Shown: positions 1-8,314 of the stretch, piece after piece | How the letters are laid out: the number at the start of each line of letters is the position of its first letter | Position numbering within the stretch: position 1 is the stretch's first letter | NCBI RefSeq assembly: GCF_001747895.1 | Contig: NZ_LNNB01000019.1 | Location: 1 to 64,000, forward strand | Length of the DNA: 64,000 nt | Source of the DNA: Staphylococcus equorum | GTDB taxonomy: Bacteria; Bacillota; Bacilli; Staphylococcales; Staphylococcaceae | Direction of reading: 5' to 3' | The notes under the pieces: generated by a model | The model's database searches: none | What the model saw: the letters and a program-made list of their open reading frames with translations, nothing else | What the model was told of the DNA's origin: nothing | Program-made: the position numbers and the translations under genes

Positions 1-140
1 AGCAAAATTAAGGATTACAATTGTTAAAGCAATTGCATAAGAACTACTAATCTCAATTTCATTGAGAAGCAAAATTAAGGATTACAATAGCTAAGCTATT
101 GCATTAAGAAAAACTAATGACTTTAGTCATAAGTTTTTCT
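1..140. repeat. Two tandem copies of a two-hairpin intergenic repeat
   Basis: The 21-nt opening (agcaaaattaaggattacaa...) occurs at 1-21 and again at 68-88. Each copy has a first hairpin with conserved CAA...TTG ends (18-35, loop taaa; 85-101, loop taa), then a linker of the type GCATAAGAA or GCATTAAGAA, then a second hairpin (51-67; 107-140). The stems differ between copies but stay paired. A third copy lies at 5747-5805. The second hairpin of the downstream copy abuts the stop codon of the minus-strand gene at 139 and may help terminate it. Confidence 0.75.
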
Positions 141-651
141 ATATTTTCTCGATATCATCGATAGGTGTATCTACAGCTTTACGTGCACGGCGAACAGCAT
201 CTTCATCTGGTGCATCGTATAAACAGATACATTTTGACATATCTTCACATACGTAAGTACGTTGGAATTGTACTTCAGGTACTTCTTCATAATGTACTGA
301 GTTTTTCTTTTTACGTGCTAAATATTGATCCATAGAAACGCCTTCTGGAATATTCCAAGTTACTAGGTAATCTACATGAGCATCACCTTTTTTAACGTCT
401 TCTAATTCTTTACCAACTAAACGTACTTCTTTAACAAGGTTGATATTAATTGAAGCATCTTCTAAAAATTGTTTCGCTTCAGTATCATCATTAGCTTCAA
501 CGATAAAGTATCCGTGTGTAAGGTCTTCTGTCGCCTGTACTTCGATAAGTGTTGGCACTTCGCCCGTTGTTAAATCAGCTGCTTTCTTTTCTAATTCGCT
601 TTTATTTGATGCAAATGCTAAATCATTTGCTTCTAGTAAATATAATGTCAT
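139..651 (-). CDS. DUF4242 (SCO4226-like) domain protein
   Basis: A soluble 170-residue protein. The C-terminal half (about 85-165) reads as a DUF4242 domain, the small ferredoxin-like fold that includes the nickel-binding SCO4226 of Streptomyces. The conserved CEDMSKCICLYDAPDEDAVR stretch is followed by RARKAVDTPIDDI. The N-terminal half seems to be a second, diverged copy of the same fold (TLYLLEAND...IEVQATEDLTHGYFIVEA). The start is well placed: TGGAGG stands 10 nt before the ATG. No signal peptide or membrane segment is visible. It stands alone, ends in the hairpin repeat and is followed on the other side by the divergent M20 peptidase. No enzymatic role is assigned. Confidence 0.75.
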   Translation of the reverse strand: MTLYLLEANDLAFASNKSELEKKAADLTTGEVPTLIEVQATEDLTHGYFIVEANDDTEAKQFLEDASININLVKEVRLVGKELEDVKKGDAHVDYLVTWNIPEGVSMDQYLARKKKNSVHYEEVPEVQFQRTYVCEDMSKCICLYDAPDEDAVRRARKAVDTPIDDIEKI

Positions 652-883
652 AAATATTAACCTCCAAGATTGATAATAAGTGAATAATACAACAATCCCT
701 ATCAGATTACAAGGATATAATAAGATGTAATTTTAATTTTCAGAAAACTGTTAATTAATTTATAGAATATTAGAGTTAAGAAGTATCACTAACTGCGTAG
801 CGATTGAGAAAAAGTTAAAGTGTTAAAATATTGATTTTCTAATTAAATATATTGCTATTGAATTTCAATACATATTATACTTG

Positions 884-897
884 AGGAAACGCTTACA
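884..897 (+). promoter_or_regulatory. cre-like site (CcpA) before the M20 peptidase
   Basis: AGGAAACGCTTACA fits the cre consensus TGNAANCGNTNNCA with one mismatch (first T is A). It lies just after a TATTAT -10-like element (872-877) and 16 nt before the GTG start, a position suited to catabolite repression of an amino-acid catabolic gene. The family rule is known; use at this site is inferred. Confidence 0.5.
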
Positions 898-912
898 AAC
901 GGAGGGGATAAA

Positions 913-2526
913 GTGACAAAATTGCTATGGCAATCATACGAAAATCGATTAAATTTATTGAAGAGATTAGTGAATCATCAAACGGTGACGAATTCTGAAG
1001 GTGAGCTAACATTTCCAAACTTCGTCAAGCAGCAATTGTTACAACTTACATATTTTCAAGAACATAAAAAACATATTCAAATGACACAAACTGAAGATGA
1101 TAAGGAAGCTGTCGTTGCATTTTATCAAGCGGACACATCAGCAAAAACAATTGTGTTAATAAGTCATTATGACACTGTAGGTGTAGAGGATTATGGAAAT
1201 TTTCAGTCCAACGCGTTTAATCCAGATGAATTAAAGTCATTATTTTCTCAAAACCATCATTATTTAAATGCAGAAGCAATTGAAGACTTAAAGAATGACT
1301 CCTATTTATTTGGGCGAGGAACAATGGATATGAAAGCAGGGCTAATGTTGCATCTTTCATTAATTGAATTAGCCAGTGTTGAAGCATGGGACATTAATTT
1401 AATTTTAGTTACAGTACCAGATGAAGAGGTCAATTCTTCAGGGATGCGTAAAGCAGTAGAAGCAATTGCTCAGTTAAAGCAACAATATCAATTGGATATA
1501 CAACTTCATTTAAACAGTGAACCTACTTTTCAACAAGCTGGTGCGGATGAAAAGCATTATATATATTCAGGGTCAATTGGAAAAATTATGCCTGGCGTAT
1601 TATGTTATGGCAAAGAAACGCATGTAGGTAACCCATTAGATGGTCTGAGTTCTAACTTCATGATGAGTTATATTACTCAAGCGATTGAATACAACAATGT
1701 ATTTAAAGAAGTTTTTGAAAATGAAGCAACGCCAGTTCCAGTATCACTGCATACAAGAGATAATAAATTGGCATACGATGTCCAAACACCATTCAGAACA
1801 ATAGGATTATTTAATGTTTTTCTTTTTAAAAATAAGCCTGATGATGTGTTTAGACAATTTATCGATTCAGTGGTACACGCTACAGAACGCTGTGAAAGTG
1901 ATTGGCTCTCCATATTAGAAGAGCAAGAGAGACAATTTGATACAAAAATTAATGTGCTAACATATGATCAATTAAAGCAATATGCCATTAAACAACATGG
2001 AGTCGCGTATATAACTAAGCAAATTGATAAGGCAATTCAAGAAACAGCTGAGTTACATTTACAAAGCGTCAATGTCGTTGATACATTAATGCAAACCTGT
2101 AAAGATATTGCACCAGCAGTAGTGACATTTTTTGCAACACCATATTATCCTGCAGTTAATTCGTCTTACGATAAGCGTGTTGAATCAACGGTCGAATTAG
2201 TGCATCGAACGTTGCGCGATCAATTTCAACGTCAAAGTGAACGTATTCACTATTTTAATGGTATTAGTGATAGTAGTTATTTGAACTTTGATGGAGATAT
2301 GGAACAAATTGTTGCTTATGAAAAAAATACGCCTAATTTTAATAAAACATATCAACTACCATTTGAAGCAATAAAAACTATTAGCGCGCCGATATTATTA
2401 TGTGGACCCATAGGTAAAGACGCGCATAAAGTCAGTGAACGTTTGCATAAAAAGAGTGCATTTGAAGAATTACCTGTTGTTTTAGAACAAATTATTAATT
2501 CTTATATTGAGTCAGCAAAAGAATAA
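913..2526 (+). CDS. M20 family metallopeptidase, RocB-like
   Basis: A cytoplasmic zinc hydrolase of 537 residues. The M20 metal-ligand motifs are present in order: SHYDTVG (His about 85), GRGTMDMKAG (Asp about 139) and VPDEEVNSSG (Glu171/172). Length and domain plan fit RocB, the arginine/ornithine utilisation hydrolase of Bacillus, rather than the shorter ArgE/DapE enzymes; the substrate cannot be read from sequence. The start is GTG at 913, preceded by GGAGGGG 6 nt upstream. A cre-like site sits between the -10 and the start, suggesting CcpA control. The gene is monocistronic, followed by a DUF805 gene after 133 nt. Confidence 0.75.
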   Translation: MTKLLWQSYENRLNLLKRLVNHQTVTNSEGELTFPNFVKQQLLQLTYFQEHKKHIQMTQTEDDKEAVVAFYQADTSAKTIVLISHYDTVGVEDYGNFQSNAFNPDELKSLFSQNHHYLNAEAIEDLKNDSYLFGRGTMDMKAGLMLHLSLIELASVEAWDINLILVTVPDEEVNSSGMRKAVEAIAQLKQQYQLDIQLHLNSEPTFQQAGADEKHYIYSGSIGKIMPGVLCYGKETHVGNPLDGLSSNFMMSYITQAIEYNNVFKEVFENEATPVPVSLHTRDNKLAYDVQTPFRTIGLFNVFLFKNKPDDVFRQFIDSVVHATERCESDWLSILEEQERQFDTKINVLTYDQLKQYAIKQHGVAYITKQIDKAIQETAELHLQSVNVVDTLMQTCKDIAPAVVTFFATPYYPAVNSSYDKRVESTVELVHRTLRDQFQRQSERIHYFNGISDSSYLNFDGDMEQIVAYEKNTPNFNKTYQLPFEAIKTISAPILLCGPIGKDAHKVSERLHKKSAFEELPVVLEQIINSYIESAKE

Positions 2527-2659
2527 GAATAACTTGTAATATTTTCTTAAATAAATTTTTATATTCTATGGCTTGTTAGTGTATAGGTTAGTGCGATATA
2601 TTAGTGAATATATTCATTGCACAGGTATTTCCATAAGAAGAAAATGGAGTGGTAACAAT

Positions 2660-3100
2660 ATGATAGAGGCGTATAAAAGTTTTTGGAAGAGGTATGCTGA
2701 CTTTAAAGGGAAATCAGATAGACTAGAGTTCTGGACACCAGTATTGGTTCATATCATTGGCATCTTTATCGTAGCGTTAATCGGCGCAATTAGCTTTTTA
2801 GCGGGCGTTTTTATTGTCGCAGCAATTTTATCTGCACTTATTGGTATATTTGCTTTAGCAATCATGGTACCTATGGTTTCAGTAACATTAAGAAGATTTT
2901 ATGATGCAGGTAGAAAAAGGATTACTGCACTCATTTTAATTATTTTATCGATAGTCGTTAATATCTTATTTGATATTATACAAATCAATAGCGTTGCAAT
3001 GATCTTAAATGTTGTATCAATAATTTGTACGATTATATTGATTGTTGAGACACTATTGCCTTCACGTGACGTTTCTGAGTCAGAATTGAAATGGCTATAA
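2660..3100 (+). CDS. DUF805 membrane protein
   Basis: A 146-residue integral membrane protein starting MIEAYKSFWKRYADFKG, the usual opening of DUF805 (YhaH-like) proteins: an amphipathic helix, then GKSDRLEFW before the first membrane segment. About four hydrophobic segments follow, with the family motif SVTLRRFYDAGRK between them. The reading frame is open for 29 codons further upstream, but ATG 2660 has GGAGTGG 7-8 nt upstream and matches the family N-terminus. Function unknown in general; no operon partner is evident. Confidence 0.75.
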   Translation: MIEAYKSFWKRYADFKGKSDRLEFWTPVLVHIIGIFIVALIGAISFLAGVFIVAAILSALIGIFALAIMVPMVSVTLRRFYDAGRKRITALILIILSIVVNILFDIIQINSVAMILNVVSIICTIILIVETLLPSRDVSESELKWL

Positions 3101-3170
3101 AATTGGTTTTTGATAGTCAATATTAAAGTGAATAACATTTATTTATGAAGTAAAACTTTTTTTAGTTAGC

Positions 3171-3226
3171 CTTGTAGGAGTGGAAATAAGAAATCACAAT
3201 TTGATTTCTTGTTCCACTCTTTTTTT
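3171..3226 (+). terminator. Hairpin terminator of the CCTTGTAGG family
   Basis: GAGTGGAA (3178-3185) pairs with TTCCACTC (3211-3218), with a further inner AAGAAATC/GATTTCTT pairing, followed by a seven-T run. The leading CCTTGTAGG is shared with the hairpin at 7466, so this is both a terminator for DUF805 and a repeated element. Confidence 0.75.
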
Positions 3227-3324
3227 GTAGATTTTAGTAAAAGTGAGTTATCAATATAATTTTTCTGAAAATTCATTGTATTTAGGAATAATAAATTTAT
3301 ACTATAGTAAAAAGGAGGGATTTT

Positions 3325-4029
3325 ATGGAATGGTTAAAATTAATTGGTATTTTAATTATCATATTAGGATTTGTCTTTAAAATCGACACGATTGCAGTAA
3401 TTTTAATTGCCGCAGTGGTTACTGGAATTGTATCAGGATTAGATTTATATGCAATTCTAGATACATTAGGGAAGGCATTTGTTGATAATAGGCTGGTGAC
3501 GTTGTTCATTTTAACTTTACCGATGGTTGGATTAATTGAAAGATTTGGATTGAAAAAACAAGCATCTAATTTAATAGGAAAGGTAAAGCGTGTAACGAGT
3601 GGACGATTGCTGACAATTTATTTAGTGATTAGAGAACTAGCGGGTGTGGCGTCGATTCGTATAGGGGGACATCCACAATTTGTCAGACCACTTATTAATC
3701 CTATGGTACAAGGTGCATTAAAAACACGTTATAACTTAAAAGATGAAGAGGTCGATGCAACGGATATCGAGAAGATAAAAGCACAAGCGTCTGCAATGGA
3801 AAATTATGGTAATTTCTTTGGACAAAATTTATTTGTTGGTGCGGCAGGTGTGTTACTTATGGTTGGCACGTTTCAGTCATTAGACATTAAAGTAGATGCA
3901 GTAGATCTTGTGTTAGCATCATTACCAATTGCAATTATCGTTTTCATTATCGTATGGATTAATAATATAAGGTTTGATAAGTATTTAGATAAAAAGTATG
4001 GCACGAAGCAGGTGAATAAAAATGACTGA
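3325..4029 (+). CDS. DUF969 membrane protein (transporter half)
   Basis: A 234-residue polytopic membrane protein of the DUF969 family, always found beside a DUF979 protein; together they look like a two-part permease. Hydrophobic segments lie at about 5-25, 28-50, 58-75, 175-195 and 198-216, with a conserved cytosolic-looking stretch RELAGVASIRIGGHPQFVRP in the middle. AAAGGAGGG lies before the ATG. It overlaps the DUF979 gene by 8 nt, and a pyroglutamyl peptidase follows. This context supports uptake of 5-oxoproline or pyroglutamyl peptides, but that is inference; the pair has no experimentally fixed substrate that I can cite. Confidence 0.75.
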   Translation: MEWLKLIGILIIILGFVFKIDTIAVILIAAVVTGIVSGLDLYAILDTLGKAFVDNRLVTLFILTLPMVGLIERFGLKKQASNLIGKVKRVTSGRLLTIYLVIRELAGVASIRIGGHPQFVRPLINPMVQGALKTRYNLKDEEVDATDIEKIKAQASAMENYGNFFGQNLFVGAAGVLLMVGTFQSLDIKVDAVDLVLASLPIAIIVFIIVWINNIRFDKYLDKKYGTKQVNKND

Positions 4030-4948
4030 AAACACATTGAATAATATTTTAGAGCTCTTTTACATATTGATAGGTTTACAATTACTTTATACAGCGTATC
4101 GTGTATTAAAAGCTTCGTCACATCAGAAAAAGTATGGAACAGCACTATTTTGGATTTTGCTAGCAGCGACTTTTATCATAGGGCCTTATATACCAAATGT
4201 AATAAACGGTATATTTATTTTAGTAATGGGTGGATTAACATTATTTAAACAAGTAACAATCAAAAATATCATTGATGTCGATGAAGCAACAGGGGATAAA
4301 GGTGCAAAAAAATATGGTAATAAATTATTTGTTCCAGCTATTATACTAGCTGTGGCTGCCATTGCAGTATCAAATTGGACGCCCTTAGGTGGGGCAATTG
4401 GTTTAGGTATATCCTCTGTTTTAGGTTTAATAGCAGCTTACGTTGTAATTAAACCTAATGGCAAATATGTGCTCTATGATAGCGACAGATTAACACAACA
4501 GATTGGCACTGTAGGTATATTACCTCAGTTTTTAGCAGCTTTAGGTGTGCTATTTACTGTGAGTGGTGTTGGAGATGTTATTTCTAAAGGGATATCTTCA
4601 TTCTTACCAGAAGGCAATCATTTATTAGGAGCTACAGCATATATATTAGGCATGGTATTATTTACGATGCTAATGGGCAACGCTTTTGCAGCATTTACTG
4701 TTATCACAGCAAGTATTGGTATTCCATTTGTTATAGCGCAAGGTGGAGATCCTGTTATAGCTGGTGCTTTAGCAATGACAGGTGGATTTTGTGGAACGTT
4801 GTTAACACCTATGGCAGCAAACTTTAATACATTGCCAGTAGCATTATTAGAAATGAAAGATGAATTTGGTGTTATTAAAGCACAAGCACCTATCGCGTTT
4901 ATATTAATTTTTGTACACATTGGTTTAATGTATTTTTGGGCTTTTTAA
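4022..4948 (+). CDS. DUF979 membrane protein (transporter half)
   Basis: A 308-residue protein with roughly nine to ten membrane segments, of the DUF979 family. Its gene overlaps the DUF969 gene by 8 nt, so the two are translationally coupled and probably form one transporter. The C-terminal half holds the conserved GNAFAAFTVITASIGIPF and GAFxMTGGFCGTLLTPMAANFN-like stretches, which resemble the re-entrant hairpins of ion-coupled transporters. The pcp gene starts 51 nt after its stop. A role in taking up the substrate or product of Pcp is inferred from this linkage only. Confidence 0.75.
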   Translation: MTENTLNNILELFYILIGLQLLYTAYRVLKASSHQKKYGTALFWILLAATFIIGPYIPNVINGIFILVMGGLTLFKQVTIKNIIDVDEATGDKGAKKYGNKLFVPAIILAVAAIAVSNWTPLGGAIGLGISSVLGLIAAYVVIKPNGKYVLYDSDRLTQQIGTVGILPQFLAALGVLFTVSGVGDVISKGISSFLPEGNHLLGATAYILGMVLFTMLMGNAFAAFTVITASIGIPFVIAQGGDPVIAGALAMTGGFCGTLLTPMAANFNTLPVALLEMKDEFGVIKAQAPIAFILIFVHIGLMYFWAF

Positions 4949-4999
4949 ATCATGATTACTGTAGAGTTAATCAATTAAAATAAAGGAGGCTATTAGACG

Positions 5000-5641
5000 A
5001 TGAATATATTAGTAACGGGATTTGATCCTTTTGGTGGAGAAACAATTAATCCTGCTCTAGAAGCTGTCAAACTATTGCCAGATGAAATTGAAGGTCATAA
5101 GATAGATAAATTAGAAATACCTACTGTTTTTCATAAAAGTAAAGAGGTCGTTGTAGAACAATTAAAACAGAAGGACTATGATATTGTTTTAGCTATTGGA
5201 CAGGCAGGGGGTAGGTTTGAATTAACTCCAGAACGCGTTGGAATTAATATAGATGATGCGCGTATTCCAGATAATGAAGGGAATCAACCAATTGATGAAG
5301 CGATTCAAACAACTGGAGCATCTGCTTATTTTTCTAATTTACCGGTTAAACGTATGACAGAAGCAATAAAATCCCAAGGGGTACCTGCACGCTTATCAAA
5401 TACTGCTGGCACATTTGTATGTAATCATATTTTATATCAACTTGGTTATTTACAGGCAACGCAGTTTCCAAATATTAAATTTGGTTTTATCCATGTACCA
5501 TTTATACCTGAACAAGTTACAGATAAGGTAGAAAAGCCATCAATGTCTATTGAGACAATTTTTAAAGGTTTGAAAACCGCGCTTGAAGCGGTCGTTGAAT
5601 CAGACAAAGATATCAAAGTGGCATTAGGAGAAACACATTAA
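5000..5641 (+). CDS. pcp: Pyroglutamyl-peptidase I
   Basis: A cytosolic cysteine peptidase (family C15, EC 3.4.19.3) that removes N-terminal pyroglutamate from peptides. The 213-residue length is typical. The catalytic triad is intact: Glu78 in [11 protein letters not shown], Cys141 in [15 protein letters not shown] and His165 in [12 protein letters not shown], offset by three from the B. amyloliquefaciens numbering as I recall it. The N-terminal TGFDPFGG is also diagnostic. AAAGGAGG precedes the ATG. As the last gene of the DUF969-DUF979-pcp operon, it probably processes peptides whose released 5-oxoproline is handled by the linked permease. Confidence 0.93.
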   Translation: MNILVTGFDPFGGETINPALEAVKLLPDEIEGHKIDKLEIPTVFHKSKEVVVEQLKQKDYDIVLAIGQAGGRFELTPERVGINIDDARIPDNEGNQPIDEAIQTTGASAYFSNLPVKRMTEAIKSQGVPARLSNTAGTFVCNHILYQLGYLQATQFPNIKFGFIHVPFIPEQVTDKVEKPSMSIETIFKGLKTALEAVVESDKDIKVALGETH

Positions 5642-5664
5642 AAGATGTACACTATAAAAAATAA

Positions 5665-5740
5665 GGGAGTGGGACAGAAATCTAATTTTTCTAATAAAAT
5701 TTCGTCGTATGAACCCAGCCCGGCACAGCTACTGTAAAAT
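5665..5740 (+). repeat. Staphylococcal GTGGGACAGAAAT-type intergenic element
   Basis: After pcp the sequence GGAGTGGGACAGAAATCTAA followed by a TTTCGTCG stretch and CCCAGCCCGGCACAGCTACTG is the kind of dispersed element common between staphylococcal genes. No coding potential is seen. It leads directly into the third copy of the two-hairpin repeat. Confidence 0.6.
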
Positions 5741-5746
5741 GGAATA

Positions 5747-5805
5747 CAAGCGCTTCAGCGCTTGCATAAGAACTACTTGTCTTCATAAATGAAGTAGTAG
5801 TTCTT
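5747..5805. repeat. Third copy of the two-hairpin repeat
   Basis: Hairpin 1 is CAAGCGC-ttca-GCGCTTG (5747-5764). The linker GCATAAGAACTACT matches the copy at 29-49. Hairpin 2 nests CTTCAT/ATGAAG (5781-5786, 5789-5794) inside AAGAACTACT/AGTAGTTCTT (5768-5777, 5796-5805). The layout equals that at 85-140 while the stem bases differ. Confidence 0.75.
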
Positions 5806-5864
5806 TAAAAGCTTGATATAAGCGCATTTTCAATTCTAGTCAGCCACTGCCAATATAAAAATAA

Positions 5865-5900
5865 GAGGCTAAGACATGTGATATGTCCCAGCCTCTTATT
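5865..5900. terminator. Bidirectional hairpin, inverted copy of the 38808 element
   Basis: GAGGCT...AGCCTC hairpin (5865-5895) with flanking A- and T-runs, placed between pcp and the convergent GNAT gene, so it can end transcription from both sides. Its reverse complement matches the 31-nt hairpin at 38808-38838 with one difference. Confidence 0.75.
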
Positions 5901-5913
5901 TTTTATGTTGGTA

Positions 5914-6414
5914 TTAATGATCGTGTTCAGTTCTTGTGAAATTCATTCTTATTTCGTTATACGTTTTTCCAAAATAGGTAGGTTTTTTTTCAGGTGTTCG
6001 TTTGAAACCGATCTGTTCATAGAAATGGATGGCATTGTCATTTTCTTCTACGACCCATAGCATTACATTATCTGGATAAGATAATTCTAATGCACGTTGT
6101 GTTAATGCAAAGCCAATCATATGACGTTGATATTCTTCTAATAAATATAATGCGAAGATTTCGCTCCAATCATCTGAATACGTAGATGTTTGTGTTTTGC
6201 CATAGGAAATAAAACCTACAATTTCATTATTTACAATAGCAACTAATGTGGGTACATCATGCAAGGAGGACTGCTTGATAAATTGTTCTTTATCAAGATT
6301 TTCTAAGTAATCATTCTTAGCTATGTCATTGTATGTTTCTAGCCAGCTTTCATAATGGACCATCGCTTTACCGTGCTTATCTTTTTCGGACAAGGCTCTA
6401 ATTGTAAACTCCAT
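5914..6414 (-). CDS. GNAT family N-acetyltransferase
   Basis: A 166-residue cytosolic acetyltransferase. The GNAT fold is read from MEFTIRALSEKDKHGKAMVH, the central strand with IVNNEIVGFISYGK (about 80-95), the acetyl-CoA region EEYQRHMIGFALTQRALEL (about 112-132, in place of the classic Q/RxxGxG/A), and the C-terminal NDNAIHFYEQIGFKRTPEK. The start is preceded by AAAGGAGGA. Substrate unknown. It ends in the bidirectional hairpin shared with pcp. Confidence 0.85.
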   Translation of the reverse strand: MEFTIRALSEKDKHGKAMVHYESWLETYNDIAKNDYLENLDKEQFIKQSSLHDVPTLVAIVNNEIVGFISYGKTQTSTYSDDWSEIFALYLLEEYQRHMIGFALTQRALELSYPDNVMLWVVEENDNAIHFYEQIGFKRTPEKKPTYFGKTYNEIRMNFTRTEHDH

Positions 6415-6648
6415 AGAATGTCCTCCTTTATATACTAAATTGATATTATTATAGCATCATTTATTTTTAAAAAGAAATGTTTACACTTTTAATAGTAATG
6501 TAAAATAAATATATTACGGGATGGTGTTGTATTATCGGTTAATATTCATTTTATTAGTTAGCACAACTCAAAAATGTGCGGATTACTTAATGAACTATAA
6601 GAGATATGTAATAATGATAGTGTTATGAAATAGAGGAATGTGATAAAG

Positions 6649-7461
6649 ATGAAAATAGGTATGATTTCAGATTTGCATGTAGATAGACATAAGACACTGA
6701 CACCCGAAGACTATCAACAAGTATTAATTAAAGTGATAAATCAGCGTGACATAGAATTGTTGCTTATTGCAGGGGACATCTCTAATAATTATAACTTAAC
6801 GCAACAATTTATTGAGCACATTGAAAGTACGACGCAAATAAAAGTGTTATTTATTCCGGGAAACCATGATTTTTGGGCAACAGATACAGGTGCTACATCA
6901 TCCGAGATTTTAGATTTTTATATGTCGATGGAGACGTGCTTAATTGGTAAACCTTATGACATCAATGATGAGTGGGCCATTGTCGGTAACACAGGTTGGT
7001 ATGATTATACGTACGCGGATCCTAAATTTTCAATAGAGCGAATTGCTCGTAGAAAATATTACGGTGCAACATGGCAAGATAAAGTGAAAATTGATTGGCC
7101 TATGGAAGATAGAAAATTATCTCGCATTGCAGCCAAACAAACGGCAAAGGATATTGAAAAAGTTAAACACAAAAAAGTGATACTTATGACACATATCGTA
7201 ACGCACCCGAAATTTGCAGTTCCAATGCCACATCGTATATTTGATTATTTTAATGCGTTTATAGGAACATCAGATTTTGATACTTTATACCAACAATATG
7301 ATATTCGCTATAGCATCATGGGGCATGTCCATTTTAGAAATGCATTTGAAGAACACGGTGTCACATACATTTGTCCATGTTTAGGTTATCAAAGAGAATG
7401 GCGTTCACCTGATATAGAACAAGAAATCAATCATGCATTATATAGTATTTCAATTTTTTAG
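6649..7461 (+). CDS. Metallophosphoesterase
   Basis: A 270-residue calcineurin-like phosphoesterase. All metal-binding blocks are visible: SDLHVD near residue 9, IAGDISNN near 45, PGNHDFW near 78, a histidine pair in MTHIVTH near 185 and GHVHF near 228. No signal peptide. ATG 6649 is preferred over the in-frame GTG at 6640, which is too close to AGAGG. The gene is monocistronic and ends in a hairpin terminator at 7472. The natural substrate cannot be told from sequence. Confidence 0.85.
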   Translation: MKIGMISDLHVDRHKTLTPEDYQQVLIKVINQRDIELLLIAGDISNNYNLTQQFIEHIESTTQIKVLFIPGNHDFWATDTGATSSEILDFYMSMETCLIGKPYDINDEWAIVGNTGWYDYTYADPKFSIERIARRKYYGATWQDKVKIDWPMEDRKLSRIAAKQTAKDIEKVKHKKVILMTHIVTHPKFAVPMPHRIFDYFNAFIGTSDFDTLYQQYDIRYSIMGHVHFRNAFEEHGVTYICPCLGYQREWRSPDIEQEINHALYSISIF

Positions 7462-7465
7462 TAAC

Positions 7466-7520
7466 CTTGTAGGGGCGAGAACATGAAATTAAATTAGATT
7501 TCTACCTCGCCCCATTTTTA
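7466..7520 (+). terminator. Hairpin terminator of the CCTTGTAGG family
   Basis: GGGGCGAG (7472-7479) pairs with CTCGCCCC (7506-7513), followed by atttttattt. Headed by AACCTTGTAGG, the same lead-in as at 3171. It separates the phosphoesterase from the convergent C39-like gene. Confidence 0.75.
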
Positions 7521-7531
7521 TTTCTACAACA

Positions 7532-8146
7532 TTATGATGGGTGAATATAAAAACTCATGCGGCCAGGTGCATTATAACTTTGTTCTAATTTAGCTTTTTT
7601 AATTTTAATAATTTGAAATTTATTCGGTATGATTGCAGGAACAAGTATTATTTTACCTAAATGTGACCATAGTGGATCAATATAATAATAATGATGTTCG
7701 TCATAACCAATGAGTACAGTTACATGAATGTTGGACACTAACTGAGTTGGATGGTTATCTAATTTAAATGTACGTTTCGCAGGACGCTGTCCTAGCACAG
7801 TGTGATAAATCACCACTGGTTGGCCTTGATCGATTATGCTACATAGCGCATTTAAAGATTGCCCAGTACTGTCATTGATATGTGCATCGTATTGTTTTAA
7901 ATACGGAACTAAAGCAGTCGGGAATATTGTTTGATGATGACCCCATTTAATCCATAGATAATTACCCACATAACCTTTATGAGGATTATTTGCATGTCTA
8001 GGCCAATGTTTCATAATTTGAGTAGCTGGAATAGCGTGTTCATTAAATTGTAGTATCATGGCAGCGGATACGCCTTCACATCCCATAATCATTGGAATAG
8101 GAAAAAGCTGACTAATTGGTTTTACAGATAAAATTTTTCGACTCAT
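7532..8146 (-). CDS. C39-like papain-fold cysteine peptidase
   Basis: A 204-residue protein of the Peptidase_C39_2 type. The candidate catalytic Cys is in MIMGCEGVSAAMIL (about residue 23); the His and Asp are in NIHVTVLIGYDEHHYYYIDP (about 143-162). The opening KPISQLFPIPMIMGCEG is the usual staphylococcal form. There is no ABC-transporter domain and no clear signal peptide, so it is not a bacteriocin exporter peptidase. TAAGGAG lies before the ATG. Expressed alone; substrate unknown. Confidence 0.75.
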   Translation of the reverse strand: MSRKILSVKPISQLFPIPMIMGCEGVSAAMILQFNEHAIPATQIMKHWPRHANNPHKGYVGNYLWIKWGHHQTIFPTALVPYLKQYDAHINDSTGQSLNALCSIIDQGQPVVIYHTVLGQRPAKRTFKLDNHPTQLVSNIHVTVLIGYDEHHYYYIDPLWSHLGKIILVPAIIPNKFQIIKIKKAKLEQSYNAPGRMSFYIHPS

Positions 8147-8314
8147 GCTATGGCTCCTTACTTAATTTGTAAAAAGGGACTTGTTTTGAAATTTATTTTA
8201 TTATATAACCATTATTTGAAGATGCATATTAAGATGCCTGAATATCTATATAATAGTTCACGATAGAAATTGCATATGCATTTTGGTTATAATAACAAAA
8301 AGGGGTGGATGTGT

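Noticed and set aside
1..140. CRISPR array
   Set aside because: Only two repeat units with unlike hairpins and no spacer pattern; no cas genes anywhere.
2573..2659. Extended start of the DUF805 protein
   Set aside because: The extra 29 residues are not family-like, and GGAGTGG fits ATG 2660.
4618..4920. Open frame opposite the DUF979 gene
   Set aside because: Reverse-frame shadow with no ribosome site.
7532..8146. Bacteriocin-processing peptidase
   Set aside because: It is C39-like in fold, but lacks an ABC transporter and no leader peptide gene is near.
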